This document shows positions 35,677 through 47,200 of a stretch of DNA of 64,000 nt, piece after piece. The notes below the pieces were generated by a model. The model ran no database searches, was not told the origin of the DNA, and saw nothing but the letters and a program-made list of their open reading frames with translations. Position numbers and translations under genes: made by a program. The stretch spans positions 62,001 through 126,000 of the forward strand of contig JAUCBJ010008499.1 of assembly GCA_032718475.1 (NCBI GenBank), in the 5' to 3' direction. This DNA comes from Nemertoderma westbladi (lineage: Eukaryota > Xenacoelomorpha > Nemertodermatida > Nemertodermatidae). Numbering within the stretch: position 1 is the first letter of the stretch; the number at the start of each line of letters is the position of its first letter.

Positions 35677-35754
35677 GGTGGGATCGAACTGGTGACCTCC
35701 GCGTTGGCAGTCTGACGCTCTAACAGAGCGTCAGATGAGAGCTAGCGGCTCAGG
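35677..35754 (-). repeat. tRNA-like sequence, probable SINE head
   Basis: On the minus strand the segment has an A-box-like CTAGCTCTCATCTG, GTTAGAGCGTCAGACTGCC, ACGCGGAGGT and a T-arm/B-box-like CCAGTTCGATCCCACC. A CTGCCAACGCGG anticodon-arm-like stretch resembles tRNA-Gly(GCC), but there is no full cloverleaf with an acceptor stem. A tRNA-derived SINE or tRNA pseudogene is the best reading. Confidence 0.45.
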
Positions 35755-35779
35755 TAAAAGATAGACCTGGAAATACTAC

Positions 35780-36921
35780 ATGATACCTTGTATGTCCGCA
35801 ATTTACCTCCTCATAGTCCCACAAGAAATGAAAACAAATAAGTTGGTGCCAGTTCCCAAGAAGGGCAACCTAACACTCTATGGTTCTTTTCGGAGAATCT
35901 CATTGATCTCGATTGCTGCAAAGCTATACAATAGAATTATATTAACTCGCATCAGGGATCCCATTGAGAGGCTGCTTCGTGGAAATCAGAATGGGTCCCG
36001 TAAAGGTAGTTGGGTCCATGGAGCCCATTTTGGCACTTAGAAGGATAATTTAAGAATTATAAAAAACTGTTATCTTTGTTGACTTCTCCAAGGCATTTGA
36101 TTCAGTCTCTCGCTCACGTATGTTCAGTATACTTTCATTATATGGGATTCCTGATTAAATTATAGCAGTAATCCGATCAGTATACCATGGTTAAACAACA
36201 TTTGTGTCTACTGTTGACGGTGACACAGAACCATTTGAAGTGTTATGGGGAGTCTTCCAGGGAGACACACTTGCACCATTCTTGTTCATAATTGTGGTTG
36301 ACTATGTTCTACGCATGTTGCTGATGACTTAGGAGAACTCTCAGAATCACTAGAGGGAGCCCAACGGCTCCTCAGCTCATTATAACATGCTGCTTCTAGT
36401 ATAATATTGGTCTTTTTATTAACTCCAAAAATACCAAAATTTAGACAGTTAACTTTGAAAGTCATCAGCAAGTCTCTGACCGGATGAGCATAAGCTCAAA
36501 GGATGGTATGCTTGAGCATGTGGACGACTTCTGTTACCTGGGATCATGGATATGGAAGTCAGGTGAGGACCTTCGAATACGTAAGGGATAGGCATGGGCA
36601 GCCTTGAATAGGCTTTCCAGGATTTGGAAGTCACCGAAAATTAATCGGAAACTTAAGGTCCGGTTATTTAGAGCAGCAGTAGTTCCAGTACTCCTCTATG
36701 GGAGTCCATGCTGGGCTCTAACTGCTGAGGACACCAAATCTCTGGACGGCACATTCACAAGAATGCTACGCCGGGTTCATTGTGTCAAGTTCAATGCACA
36801 CATCTCCAACCAGACACTATATAACATTGGAGGTGTCTCATTGGTTCCCCCAAGCTTGACACTAGAACAAAATCGCCTCCGCTTTGCAGGACATTGCTTT
36901 CGCCGTGAGGACCAGGCAGTG
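35780..36921 (+). pseudogene. Decayed non-LTR retrotransposon reverse transcriptase, cut off by the LTR element
   Basis: RT motifs appear in order but in several frames: LVPVPKKGNLTLYGSFRRIS, AAKLYNRIILTRI, GNQNGSRKG, then VDFSKAFDSVSRS, VFQGDTLAPFLF, and HVADDLGEL in place of the usual F/Y-A-D-D. The 3' part is clearer: EHVDDFCYLGSWI, AWAALNRLSRIWKS, VPVLLYGSPCWAL, LDGTFTRMLRR and RLRFAGHCFRR. There are several stops and frameshifts. The coding sequence ends exactly where the BEL/Pao LTR begins (36922), and its continuation is not found beyond 55989. The motif set is that of an RTE/L2-like clade; exact clade not assigned. Confidence 0.8.
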
Positions 36922-38575
36922 TGATAAACAACCGCGACCTCTATACTAACAGCAGAACTGTTGAACAGACCAATACCCGTTAATATCCTTCTGCCAACCT
37001 AATAAGTTCTCGTCTAACCAATAAGACACAAAGACTGCTCTACTGTTAAGTAAAGGGGCTCAGGAGCGTGATATTACTAAATTGTAAGGGTTGCTAAATA
37101 CAAGACCGCTACTTACCGTTAGATGGCGCTAATCTGCCGTCCGCTAATATATTTACTAATTTTTACACAACTCCTGCAAAATCGCTTGTTCCTTTCTCTA
37201 CCGATTGCTCAATAGAGAGCTAACTGTTCGAATCTATGAGCCACGCAGGAATAACCAAAACAATAAACCTGAGTCGGCTCCCTAAGCTTACTTAAGACGA
37301 GTGCGAGAGGCCTTGCACTCAGAGTATTCTTACGCCTAATTCTATCACTTATTAAAGCACGCTATTACCTACGTCTTTCTAATCGCGAATACTGGAGGTT
37401 CCCTAACGTAATGTGTGAATGCGAGAATATTTAAATATCAAAAATGGTACAGTAATTGTCTCTCGTGGATAGTACCACTCTGGGTCTAAAATTGCCTGCA
37501 GCTGGCTTTAGGCCAGCAAATCACTAGCGTTTCGTGCGTACTGAATAGTGTGTTCTAGCTGATTGCCCGCTAATGCAAATAACCGCTTAGCGTGAATAGT
37601 TTACAGTACTCTAATTATTACTTTAGCTACTCTCCGCTATGCTGCGTACTAATTCTTAATTTTTTACTAATCAATTACAGTCACAAATATTTAACAGCGT
37701 ACTAATTACTAAGAGTTCCAGAATACGTAATTCTAATTTATTACGCAACAAGTTTCGCTAGTAATAGCCTAAATTTGCCGTATTACTTTGACCTAATCAG
37801 TAACTAATTGTTGTAACTAAGAAATAGAAATCAATCAAAGAGAAAAGAGCGCCTACCTAAACATTCACAATCATAGGCACACTTCAGTAACACACCAATC
37901 AGCATCAGCAATCACAGTTCGCAATTATGCAGTTAACTACTGTATAGCCCACAATTATGCGACTCACTATTCGTACTACACGCTCAACGTTCGAAACGTT
38001 TTGATACGTGCAGGCCTCTCCCGGATACATATAGGACTCCTAACTAACCTGATTCCCGCCCCCCTAATACTAAATAGAGACGAAACCTGGATCATCAGCC
38101 CCCTAACTACTGTACCGGCGATTGGTCTGCGTACCACAGCGTTAACTTCCCGACCGCAACGGTGACCCCACGCCAGCGTTGCTCGCTTTGAATCCTCCGC
38201 TCTCCCTTAGTCGCCCAACCCCCCGATGTGCCCACCGCCCGCTGGCGCCTTAGCCCTCCATTACGCTAATAGCTACCGTAGCGGCGCATGCAAATCACAA
38301 AGTCTGACAGTCTCAGGAATCCCTTAGGATTATTGCGCAGAAAAGAATCACATAGAACCATTAATCAAAAGGTAGAAATCATAGTTCAGTTGTAATTAGC
38401 AGTAATCGAAGGAATTATTGAGAAACACAAGCAAGTAATCGCACTAGCAAATCATTCACGAAATTAATCAAATTAGCAAATTGCAGAAAGTATAAGTATC
38501 AAGAAAAAACAGCAAGACAGGTGCTAGGGCTAGGTGTCATGTGATGAGTTGTGAGGCTCTACCGGCACACCGCCA

Positions 38576-38746
38576 ATTTATAGGTGATCCGGATGGGGTG
38601 ATGCAATAGGGTGACTCAATCGCTTTCTTATTGGCTCTCCAGTCCGTGCTAGCACTAGACCAACCTGGAAGCAGCTAGTCCAATAAGGAGGCCGGATTGT
38701 AGCCCTATTTGCTCCCCTTCCTCGAATTATTACCATATATGGTAAT
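38576..38746 (-). promoter_or_regulatory. Copy of the LTR promoter elements in the 3' LTR
   Basis: Same CArG palindrome (38729-38746), CCAAT and TATAAAT (38576-38582) as the 5' LTR, at identical spacing. Confidence 0.5.
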
Positions 38747-38997
38747 GGTTCACGTCTCTGGCTGCTGAATGGCCAGGACAGCGTCCCTATATGCTAGCCC
38801 TACTAAAGCTAATATCAGCAAGCACGGAATCCAGGGTCCGAATAAACTTACCCTGGAACTATCTACATATAACCTAATACAAAATTACGTAGGTAGGGCT
38901 ACATACTATACAAAATGGATGGATTCAAATATATGGGTGTTTCGATTTCCCTATCTAAATACCACTGCGTTATTATGCCTTATCTAAAATATCATGC

Positions 38998-39094
38998 TGC
39001 ACAACGGACTAATATTACATACAGTATAACGGACTAATATTGCATACTGCATAACGGACTAATATTGCATACTGCATGATGACTAATATTATGG
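38998..39094. repeat. Short direct repeats at the U3 end of the LTR
   Basis: Three to four imperfect copies of a ~25-bp unit built on ACGGACTAATATTGCATACTG. The same array is in the other LTR at about 55,870-55,966. Tandem repeats in U3 often act as enhancers; that role is inferred. Confidence 0.7.
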
Positions 39095-39117
39095 ATACAG
39101 CGCCATATACCGTAACA

Positions 39118-39816
39118 CCGCTCCAAGGGAAATCATACAATGTTTCCCTCCAATTGTAGAAGAGTATAAGGTGATGTATACAAAACAAAATAAATTTCTT
39201 CCAACCAATCTAAATAACATAATAATTCTACTATTTACAAATATTGCCATAGATATTGCATAATGAATTTACATACAAATTAAAATTACAAAATACTGTT
39301 TCTCGTTCGTTCTACATAATGATTACTACATACAAATTAAATTACAAAATATTACTTCCTTTATTTACTTACAAATTGACGATCTACATATTGAAATGAA
39401 ACATGGCTAGGACAATGTCCCCCATTTCCCATCTCAAATTAACAAGCAATATTAACAAGATAAACTAAATATAAACGTATTTGAGGCTAAATTTTTTAAC
39501 TAAATTGCATTAAAGGCCGATAATCAAATTAAATATAAAATACGTAATAATTTCTTTCATTTTCGGACTTTACTTAATTTCTTATAAAAAACGCAAATCA
39601 TCTTGGTTTGATGATTGCTAGGACAAGTGAAAGGAGTAAGCCAAACCCGCAGGTTTGTCTCCCCAATCACTTCCTTCGCCTCTCTCATAATATAAATTCA
39701 AATAATTATGCAACTAGTGTATATGAGTCTAGTCGGATATTTCTAAAATGCTACAATATACATCAGAGCGACGATGATGTATATATCTAGAGTCTGTCGC
39801 CCTGTGATACGATGCA
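39118..39816 (-). other. 3' internal tail of the BEL/Pao element
   Basis: Non-coding, AT-rich. It contains one copy of the dispersed palindrome (39642-39657). No convincing polypurine tract; the bases before the LTR read TTGGAGCGG in the element's sense. Confidence 0.6.
39642..39657. repeat. Dispersed palindrome, copy 1 (non-coding)
   Basis: CAAACCCGCAGGTTTG, in the 3' tail of the BEL/Pao element. Confidence 0.85.
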
Positions 39817-42800
39817 TTAACAACCCGCTCCTGGGTTCTTCGGGCTCGCTCCTCTCTTTCGCCCTCTGCCCAGATACACCAGTCGTCCTCTAGTCGACTC
39901 TGTTGACGGCGTCCGTGAGGCGTCACTCCCCGGAACCGACGACGACGTTCCCTGAGCCCCGACAGACTCTCGGCTCGAACTTCTCCCTCGGCCTCGTCCC
40001 AATTGTCGCGCTCCCGTGGTCGCTTCCGCCAACTCTTCCTTCTGCAGTTGCACACGCGCTTTCTCAGACGCCCCCTGCGCCTTGCGCTGCAACCGCTGCG
40101 CTTCTATAATCGAATGGTAGTGGTCGTCCTTGACTTGACGCTTGTCTCGGACCTCTCCTCCTGGTTCTTTCCGCGAGCCTCGCGCTCCAGCGGTCGTCGC
40201 TGTGGTCGCTGCGATCCTTTGCTCTTGTATCCTCTCAGCGGTCAATGAACCCACTGGCACATGAGTCAACAAGAATTCGTTGCGGTACTGTATAGCCGCC
40301 ATCCTCCAATCTCCTCGCGCGCGTACCACCTTTCTAGTCTCCGTAAATACACCCTTCGTAATGCGATCGCAAATGGCAACGAAGTTCCATGTGTACTTAT
40401 TGTCCATGTTCAATTGTCTGAAGTACTCTCGAACTACGATAACTCCAGTGTTCTGTGGAAGGTCTTGAGCAGTTAGGATGAGCTCCTGATATTGTGGTAG
40501 CGATTGTAAATATGGCTCGTACGCAACATGCGATGGGTCTACCGCCCAAAACCCATATCCTGCCTTAAATGGTAACCAACGCATCTGCGCTTGAATATGG
40601 TAATCGGCCACACCCTCCCACTTATCTAACATCTCCCGAAGTAGGTTAGCGCTATGGTTTTGAAAGGAATCATCTCGCAGCTGACATCTTGCGCTACGAT
40701 GTCCCTTTACCCCGCAATATCCGCATTGAGAAATGAAGACGGTGCACGTGTGAAACGAATGGTCGGTCTCATTACACCAACGGCAGACCTTATGCGCCGC
40801 CTCTATTACCGCGTCGCACGACTTTAGATTGTGCCTTGTGCTGCCGCACAATTTGCACCTACGCGCTTGTGGAAACCAGGCCCTCTCGTATATGAGGTCT
40901 CCAATCGGTTTCGCACTTCCTTCCTTCCCAATGTCTAATACGATGTCGTCCTCTCCAGTCAACGGTTGTCGATCCGGAACAAAGTAAACATCCTCGCCCT
41001 TATCCTCTATCTCCAATATTTCCTCCCGCGTTCGTTTCGGATATGTCTTCTCCACCGGAAGATCTACTCCGAACACCTCTACTAACGTTTCCGGCCAGCC
41101 CTCCTTAACAGGTCTATCAGCCTCCGAGTGGAAGGGAGTACCAAACCCGCGGGTTTGATTCCCGAACCACTTCTCCAAAGCTTCTGGCGTCGGATATTCC
41201 ATCGACGGTCGGTCTCCCAAATCTCCGATGTTCTGTCGATATACTCCTTCGAATATCGCTAATCCTCTCCTCACCATCGACGTATTCTCTAACGATTGGT
41301 TGAAGAACGGGGTTAAGAAACGCTTCATCACGTCGGATTGGATTCCCCCTTTCGAGCGAACGTATTGATCTCCTCCGAATACCAATGGATGACGCTTCAA
41401 AACTCGCGCAACGATATCCGCTAATAAACAAGTCACCGTGTTCGACTCAAGCACCAAATAATATTGTAGCGACGCACGGGGTGGCGCGCAAATGTTCCAA
41501 TACACTAACGCTTGCCGCTTGAAGTGGGATTTGAACTCCGCTCCCGGTGGCGTGTTGTATTCGCCATACGCCTCCTCGTACTTCTTCTGCGTCTTCAACT
41601 TAAAGTCCCAATTATACAACAAGTGTGCTATAAAGCCCATACCTGTCTTGGCAGAGTTGGGATACTCCCTATAAATTCCAATATCCTGTGCCCATAGCAA
41701 CAATAGCTTGGTGTCGACAAACGGTCTAGGCAATCTATCTTCCAGATCAGTCATGGCGTTGAAGTCGCTCTCCAAATCGCTCTGGACTCCCGATCCCACC
41801 TTGACGTAATCTTGGTTGAGAATAGCCTCTCTAACTTTCTTGGGTAACATCCTGGCGTCGATACGCTCCGCTCCGTGCATACCTCCTCGCCTGCATACCT
41901 CCAAAATCTGTTCCCTAGGATCCTTCCCTTTCCGATATTGTGTCGTTATGATGGGCTCCGGTCTCTCTCGATCCGCCCTCACACGCATAAACACATGAGT
42001 CACACCATCGGCCGCACGAATTTGAATACACTTGCTAGTCAAGCATTCCTGATGGGACCCTCCTTCATTGTCGTAGAACATCACTCTCCAATCCTGCAGT
42101 GATTCCTCCGTCTTCCTCCACTGACGCTGAATCTCATCTGATGGGGTCCACATGCGCTCGATCGCCTTGTGGTCATCATATCGGGTATAAGAACCCTTCC
42201 TCCTCAGCCACGTCTGGTCTACCTCCTCGTCATCTGGGAATGTAGCCACCGCGACCCATACCTTGATGTACTTATCCAACCATCCGAATAACTTACTCTC
42301 CTTCCCCGGAGCTCCAATCTTATCCAACGTGTCGTAATCTGTGATCTGCATTGGGACATCACGCAAGAACTTCGCGCATAAAACTTCCCGTAAACAGTCA
42401 ACGTTCCAATGGTCCGCCATTCTTACCATCGGCAAGAATCGTATCGCTTCTCGCGACTCCGGATGATCTACTAATATCGCAGGTTCGGTGCCGTCGGAAT
42501 AATACACCGGTCCGGGTTGAGATACGACCTGTGGAACAAATCCGGTCACTCTCCTCGTCTCCTCTTGATGTCTATCCGCGGTCTTATTATACTCTGCTAT
42601 CCTGTTCTCAAATAACTCCTTCGCCTTCGCCGCTCGCTCCTCCTGCCGCAACGCGTCTATGTCGTCCTGATGCTCAGGCGTGAGGCTTCTCACTCGGTGA
42701 GGTGAAGTAAACGCAGTCCAGGGACTCGAGAGCTCCAAACCCGCGGGTTTGGTACCCGAGTCCCGCGCCGCTTCGCGCCGCGCCTCTAGATCCTTGTAGG

Positions 42801-43524
42801 CTCGGTACAGCGAAATGGCCGCTGCCGTCTCTATCAAACTGGGTGTCGAACAGGGTTTAATCTCCGTATACGGATCTAATGTCGTAACGGTCGGCGTAAT
42901 GGGTCTCGGAGGTCGCTTTCCGCTGAAGTCGATACTGATCATCGGGTTGCTCATCGGGTAACCTCCCTCGTTATATCTAAGGAATTGGTGAGCTGGACAT
43001 CGCGTTAATATCGGTTCCGGATGTTGCTCGTCTAGTCGGTCGGGAATCGCTACGTCCTGTTTATTCATGCATTCACCACACTTGTAGAAGAGCTTGTATA
43101 CGCTGAAGACTTTCGGCGTCTCCTGATCCTCGCCTCGAGTCCTCCGATACAGGTGCATTCCGTCGAACTGGTCTCGGACTGCAGGTAGAGGCTCCTCGTG
43201 TCGTAAATACATATTCATATGGTATAGTCGTGCGATTTCCTCGTCCGGATCTGCGCTAATGTCGCACACGTCCAAAGCAAAGTCGTAGGGATACCGCGTG
43301 CGATACTCTTTCCGCAAAACTTCCATCCGGTCCCCCAACGCTCTCATTCTTTCTCTCCGTAATTCTTTATCATAACTTGGTTTATACTTCCCGTTCAGCT
43401 CCATCACGGACCGCCCATGGTAGTAAACGTTAGAATCTTTACATCCCGGTCGCGCGAATGGTAGCTCCGCCTCCTCTCTGGCAGTAAATCCTCTGCGCGG
43501 TTGCGCTCTAATATCCCTCTCCAT
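39817..43524 (-). CDS. BEL/Pao second ORF: 1,235-aa protein with three CCHC zinc knuckles and an RGRG-rich tail, function unknown
   Basis: Intact ORF in the position where some BEL/Pao elements carry env. I see no signal peptide, transmembrane segment or fusion-like segment, so env is unlikely. The N-terminal ~300 residues are charged; residues about 120-190 contain EEIARLYHMNMYLRHEEPLP, YKLFYKCGECMN and a RCPAHQFLRYN stretch. The middle is a large, mostly hydrophilic globular region. At about 886-948 lie three consecutive C-x2-C-x4-H-x4-C knuckles: CKLCGSTRHNLKSC, CRWCNETDHSFHTC and CGYCGVKGHRSARC. The C-terminal ~90 residues hold GRGRGRSSSRE and GRGRKRG motifs. Nucleic-acid binding is therefore likely. 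The ATG lies 759 nt past the gag-pol stop, so expression would need splicing, an internal start or re-initiation. A decayed relative lies at 56092-57476. I do not recognise the family. Confidence 0.85.
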   Translation of the reverse strand: MERDIRAQPRRGFTAREEAELPFARPGCKDSNVYYHGRSVMELNGKYKPSYDKELRRERMRALGDRMEVLRKEYRTRYPYDFALDVCDISADPDEEIARLYHMNMYLRHEEPLPAVRDQFDGMHLYRRTRGEDQETPKVFSVYKLFYKCGECMNKQDVAIPDRLDEQHPEPILTRCPAHQFLRYNEGGYPMSNPMISIDFSGKRPPRPITPTVTTLDPYTEIKPCSTPSLIETAAAISLYRAYKDLEARREAARDSGTKPAGLELSSPWTAFTSPHRVRSLTPEHQDDIDALRQEERAAKAKELFENRIAEYNKTADRHQEETRRVTGFVPQVVSQPGPVYYSDGTEPAILVDHPESREAIRFLPMVRMADHWNVDCLREVLCAKFLRDVPMQITDYDTLDKIGAPGKESKLFGWLDKYIKVWVAVATFPDDEEVDQTWLRRKGSYTRYDDHKAIERMWTPSDEIQRQWRKTEESLQDWRVMFYDNEGGSHQECLTSKCIQIRAADGVTHVFMRVRADRERPEPIITTQYRKGKDPREQILEVCRRGGMHGAERIDARMLPKKVREAILNQDYVKVGSGVQSDLESDFNAMTDLEDRLPRPFVDTKLLLLWAQDIGIYREYPNSAKTGMGFIAHLLYNWDFKLKTQKKYEEAYGEYNTPPGAEFKSHFKRQALVYWNICAPPRASLQYYLVLESNTVTCLLADIVARVLKRHPLVFGGDQYVRSKGGIQSDVMKRFLTPFFNQSLENTSMVRRGLAIFEGVYRQNIGDLGDRPSMEYPTPEALEKWFGNQTRGFGTPFHSEADRPVKEGWPETLVEVFGVDLPVEKTYPKRTREEILEIEDKGEDVYFVPDRQPLTGEDDIVLDIGKEGSAKPIGDLIYERAWFPQARRCKLCGSTRHNLKSCDAVIEAAHKVCRWCNETDHSFHTCTVFISQCGYCGVKGHRSARCQLRDDSFQNHSANLLREMLDKWEGVADYHIQAQMRWLPFKAGYGFWAVDPSHVAYEPYLQSLPQYQELILTAQDLPQNTGVIVVREYFRQLNMDNKYTWNFVAICDRITKGVFTETRKVVRARGDWRMAAIQYRNEFLLTHVPVGSLTAERIQEQRIAATTATTAGARGSRKEPGGEVRDKRQVKDDHYHSIIEAQRLQRKAQGASEKARVQLQKEELAEATTGARQLGRGRGRSSSRESVGAQGTSSSVPGSDASRTPSTESTRGRLVYLGRGRKRGASPKNPGAGC
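41142..41157. repeat. Dispersed palindrome, copy 2 (second ORF)
   Basis: CAAACCCGCGGGTTTG, a perfect 16-bp palindrome. The minus-strand ORF reads it as QTRGFG. Confidence 0.85.
42736..42751. repeat. Dispersed palindrome, copy 3 (second ORF)
   Basis: CAAACCCGCGGGTTTG, perfect over 18 bp with flanking C/G. Read as TKPAGL, a different frame from copy 2. Confidence 0.85.
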
Positions 43525-44283
43525 TATATTACGCGTATATACATATATATATATCCCAATAAGTGCCGTTACGTAACCAACTACACTGTGGGTAAATCAG
43601 TTAGATGTCGCCGAAAGACAGACCTCCCGAACCCCCCCGCCTTCCAGCAGTTCAGGTTCGACTCTCTAGATCCCGTCTCTTCCTAACTAACTATCCTCTA
43701 ACCTATTCCCATGCATAGCGCAAAAACTTTGGAGATAAACTGGCCGTGACCAACTCACTTTTTGATGCCCAAACTACTCCCATTACTCCTACTAAACTAC
43801 AGTAGTTAGAAAGGACCATAGTCACAATACTCGACTATACCAAACCCACAGGTTTGATAATCGAACATCACACATCCTGCAAACTACTGAGTGGGGTCCA
43901 TGTACGCCTCTGGTGCTACTAACCTTTAGCACCTTAGTTGCACTGTTGGCACCAATCTGTGGAAGTTGCTAAACTCAATTTACACTCCTACGTAATATAG
44001 CCGTCACCATGGTTTCTAAATGCTATTTTCCAGGCTTCACGACTTTTCAAATTACTGTTTATCTATAGACGAATTCTAAAACGCGTCTATACACAGCGTC
44101 TGGAATTGTCTTGGGTTCACTTCTAATTTTTAAAATTTTCTAATTTTCCAAAATTTTTTGAAAATAAAATTTTGTTTTGATACCCACCAGACAAAACTCA
44201 ACGCAAATCACCACAACCCCGCTCCTATGCATTTCCTTGTATTTGCATACGAGGAATGCATACGAAGTGAGTTGCGTCCAACA
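43525..44283 (-). other. Spacer between gag-pol and the second ORF
   Basis: Contains one dispersed palindrome copy (43841-43856) and, in the element's sense, a plausible 3' splice site at 43586 (CTAACTGATTTACCCACAG), 61 nt before the second ORF's ATG. The part near 44,120-44,180 is A/T-rich. Confidence 0.5.
43841..43856. repeat. Dispersed palindrome, copy 4 (spacer)
   Basis: CAAACCCACAGGTTTG, between the two ORFs. Confidence 0.85.
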
Positions 44284-47200
44284 CTAACTCTGTTTTGAGG
44301 CAGGAGACAAATTATAATCTCCCGTCTCGATACGTGTCTCCTCTAATAACACAATATCTTGGACCGGTCGGTCCAAGGTGTGTAAACCATTAGTTTTACA
44401 CTTTTTTGGGTGTGGACACTTGCACCTAATTTTCACAGTGACTGTGCGCACTATGTTTTGCACGTCTGGGTGTGTGTGCAAGATCACTCCCGTCTCCCAA
44501 TACTTTCTCTTGACAATAGGTTCGGTTATCAACACGTAATCTCCTCTTTGGAGACTCCGAACCGTTTTGTACCACTTTGTTCTGGTGGATATGGTGGGAA
44601 GATAGTATTCCCGCCAATATTCCCAGAATGTGTACGCCACAAACTGTGTTACTTTCCAGCTTTTACGACTATATAGGTCGGCACTAATGGGTTCTGATGC
44701 CGGCACAAGAAATGCTGGACTCTGCATTAGCAAATGATTCGGCGTTAATGCAACACCGTCTGGCAACATAGCTATCGGCCTCGAGTTTAGGGTATGCTCG
44801 ATTTCAATGAAAGCTGTGACCAGTTCGTCGTCGGTAAGTTGTTTGTTTACAGGCAACGTTTTGGCAATGGCCTGCTTCACAGAGCGAACTAAACGCTCCC
44901 AACTTCCTCCTCTCCAAGGACTTTCTGGAGTATTGAATCTCCACTCAACTCTTTGCGGCAAAAGTGCTGCAGAAATTTCCTTATTCTGTGCTGCTTTATG
45001 AGCCGCGTTCAACTCGCTATTCCCTCCGACAAAGTTTGTACCCTTGTCGGAGTAGAACGCCTTTACTAGTCCTCTCCTGGCCATAAATCTCTTTAAGGCC
45101 AGGAGCAGAGATTTGGTCGACATGTCTGCCACACGCTCAATGTGTATGGCTCTACTCGCCATACATGTCAGTAGCAGACCCCATCGTTTGTGGGTCAGCC
45201 GTCCACTCTTTGCTTCAATCGGACCAAAACAATCCACCCCTGTGTTCGTAAAGGGTGGGTCATATGCCTGCACTCTCGCTTCCGGGAGTTCAGCCATCTC
45301 CTGTTCCAATACTCTGGCGTTCACTCTCTTGCAAACCAGACAGGCGTCGTACATGGTGCCTACTGCCCTGCTTGGCTGCAATAGAATGAATCGCTGTCTC
45401 GCTGCCGACAGACAGTGTAACTTTCCCGCGTGATGCAACCTCTTATGTATATCCCATAAAATCGCTCTTTGCAATTCTATTGGGTGACTAGGGATTATCA
45501 CTGGGAACCGAAACTGTGAGTTTATGTCGACAGTCTGGATTCTCGATCTATGACAAATCAAACCCTTATGGATTAATGGACTCCATTTTCTAAGGGGTTT
45601 ATAGAGAACTGGTCGTTGAGCCGATAATAGATGGAATTCTTTAGGGAAGGCACACATTTGATAATGCTTCAAATGCTTTAATTCCGCTTGATCAATCTCA
45701 TCCTCTGTCAGAGGTTGTTTCAATTTCCGAATTCGCTCACTATTGGCGTTTGATGGTTCTCTCAAATGTTTCGAATGTTTTAAACAAAGGTACGAAACGT
45801 ATCGGCTTAACCACGCAGTTCTTTTACAAATTGTCAGCCAAGAGGCGGACGAATTTAGTAATTTGTCATAAACACTGCATGACTCTAATGCCAGCGACGG
45901 TTGTCCGCTAACTAATGGAAGTTTCGAATCCAAACCCGCAGGTTTGGAAACCAAAGACTCCATTTTGTCGGTCATTTTCTGTCCGTCACTTACCAATTGT
46001 GACTCCGGTTTAGTCTGTAAGGGTGGTTTTATGTCGTAACTTACCCTTCCTGACCTAGTAGTCACGTAAGTCTGTTGGTCTGACAGGTCTCCGGGCCGCT
46101 CCAATGACTCTTCAGGCCGCTCCAATGACTCTTCAGGCCGCTCCAATGACTTAAGTTTGGCTTTAGACTTCGACTTAGAGACTTTCTCCACTTTGACTTC
46201 TGCATCTTCAGGCATCGGATTGGTCACTATCCTTAGTCGCTCTGGCCAATGTTCCTGTGCCCTCGTTAGAAAATCAGGTCCATGCAACCAAAACTCCTGC
46301 GACTCTTCCTGACAGAATTCCGCCGGCATTGCACCTCTCGAAGTTATGTCGGCCGGGTTCAACACTCCTGGACAATGTCTCCACTGTTCCTTCGTCGAAA
46401 AGTCAACGATCTGAGCGCGTCTGTTGGCCACAAATGTCTTTAGTGCAATATTGTCGGCCGCAATGTATACTAACACTAAGGATGCGTCCGTCCAATAGAA
46501 TAAGGTCAATGTCGTGTCTAATTCCTCTGTTATTTGCTTACTTACCTCGACTGAAACTACAGCCGCCTGTAACTCTGCACGAGGGACAGTCATGTATTTG
46601 ACCGGCATTGTCTTTGATCTAGAAGTCACAAAGGCCGTCTCAAACTTGTCCTGACTTACCTCTCGGCGAAGGTAGGCTACCATACCAAAGCCGGTGTCAC
46701 TTGCGTCACTAAACATATGCAGTTCGAGATCAGCTGGAAATACCAGCTGATTCGGAAAGTAGGAACGGGGTACGTCTATGTTTTTCAATAGATGTAACTC
46801 GGCTTCCCACTCTCTCCACTGCTTTGCATGTATAGGAGATATTGGTTCGTCCCACTCTACGTCGGACAACCAAATTTTCCTCATGCACGCTCGTGCCTGT
46901 AATATAACCGGACTGATAAAGTTCATCGGGTCAAATAGTCTACTCAATGTCGATAAGCAAATCCTCTTAGTCAAAACTTTGTCTGGGCTACTGGGCTCAA
47001 ATCTAACTCTTACCTGGAACTTATCTGAGTTCGGGTTCCAAGCGAGTCCCAGTACTCGCGCCATGGGGATTGGTTCTACCCCCAATTCTATGTCTCCGCT
47101 CCCACGATCTTTTACCGGGAACGACTCTAATAGGGCCTCCGAATTCGTAGTGAACTTGGTCAGAGGAAATCCCCCTGTAGCCAAGCACTCTTGCAGGCCG

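Larger units (their letters stand above)
36922..39117 (-). repeat. 3' LTR of the BEL/Pao element
   Basis: 2,196 bp. The U3-side ~560 bp (38,555-39,117) read identically to 55,426-55,989. The rest differs at many positions (for example 37,441-37,495 against 54,300-54,355, and 37,975-38,015 against 54,838-54,890). Confidence 0.92.

Noticed and set aside
39817-43524. Second ORF as an envelope protein
   Set aside because: No signal peptide, transmembrane segment or fusion-like segment. Zinc knuckles and an RGRG tail point to nucleic-acid binding.
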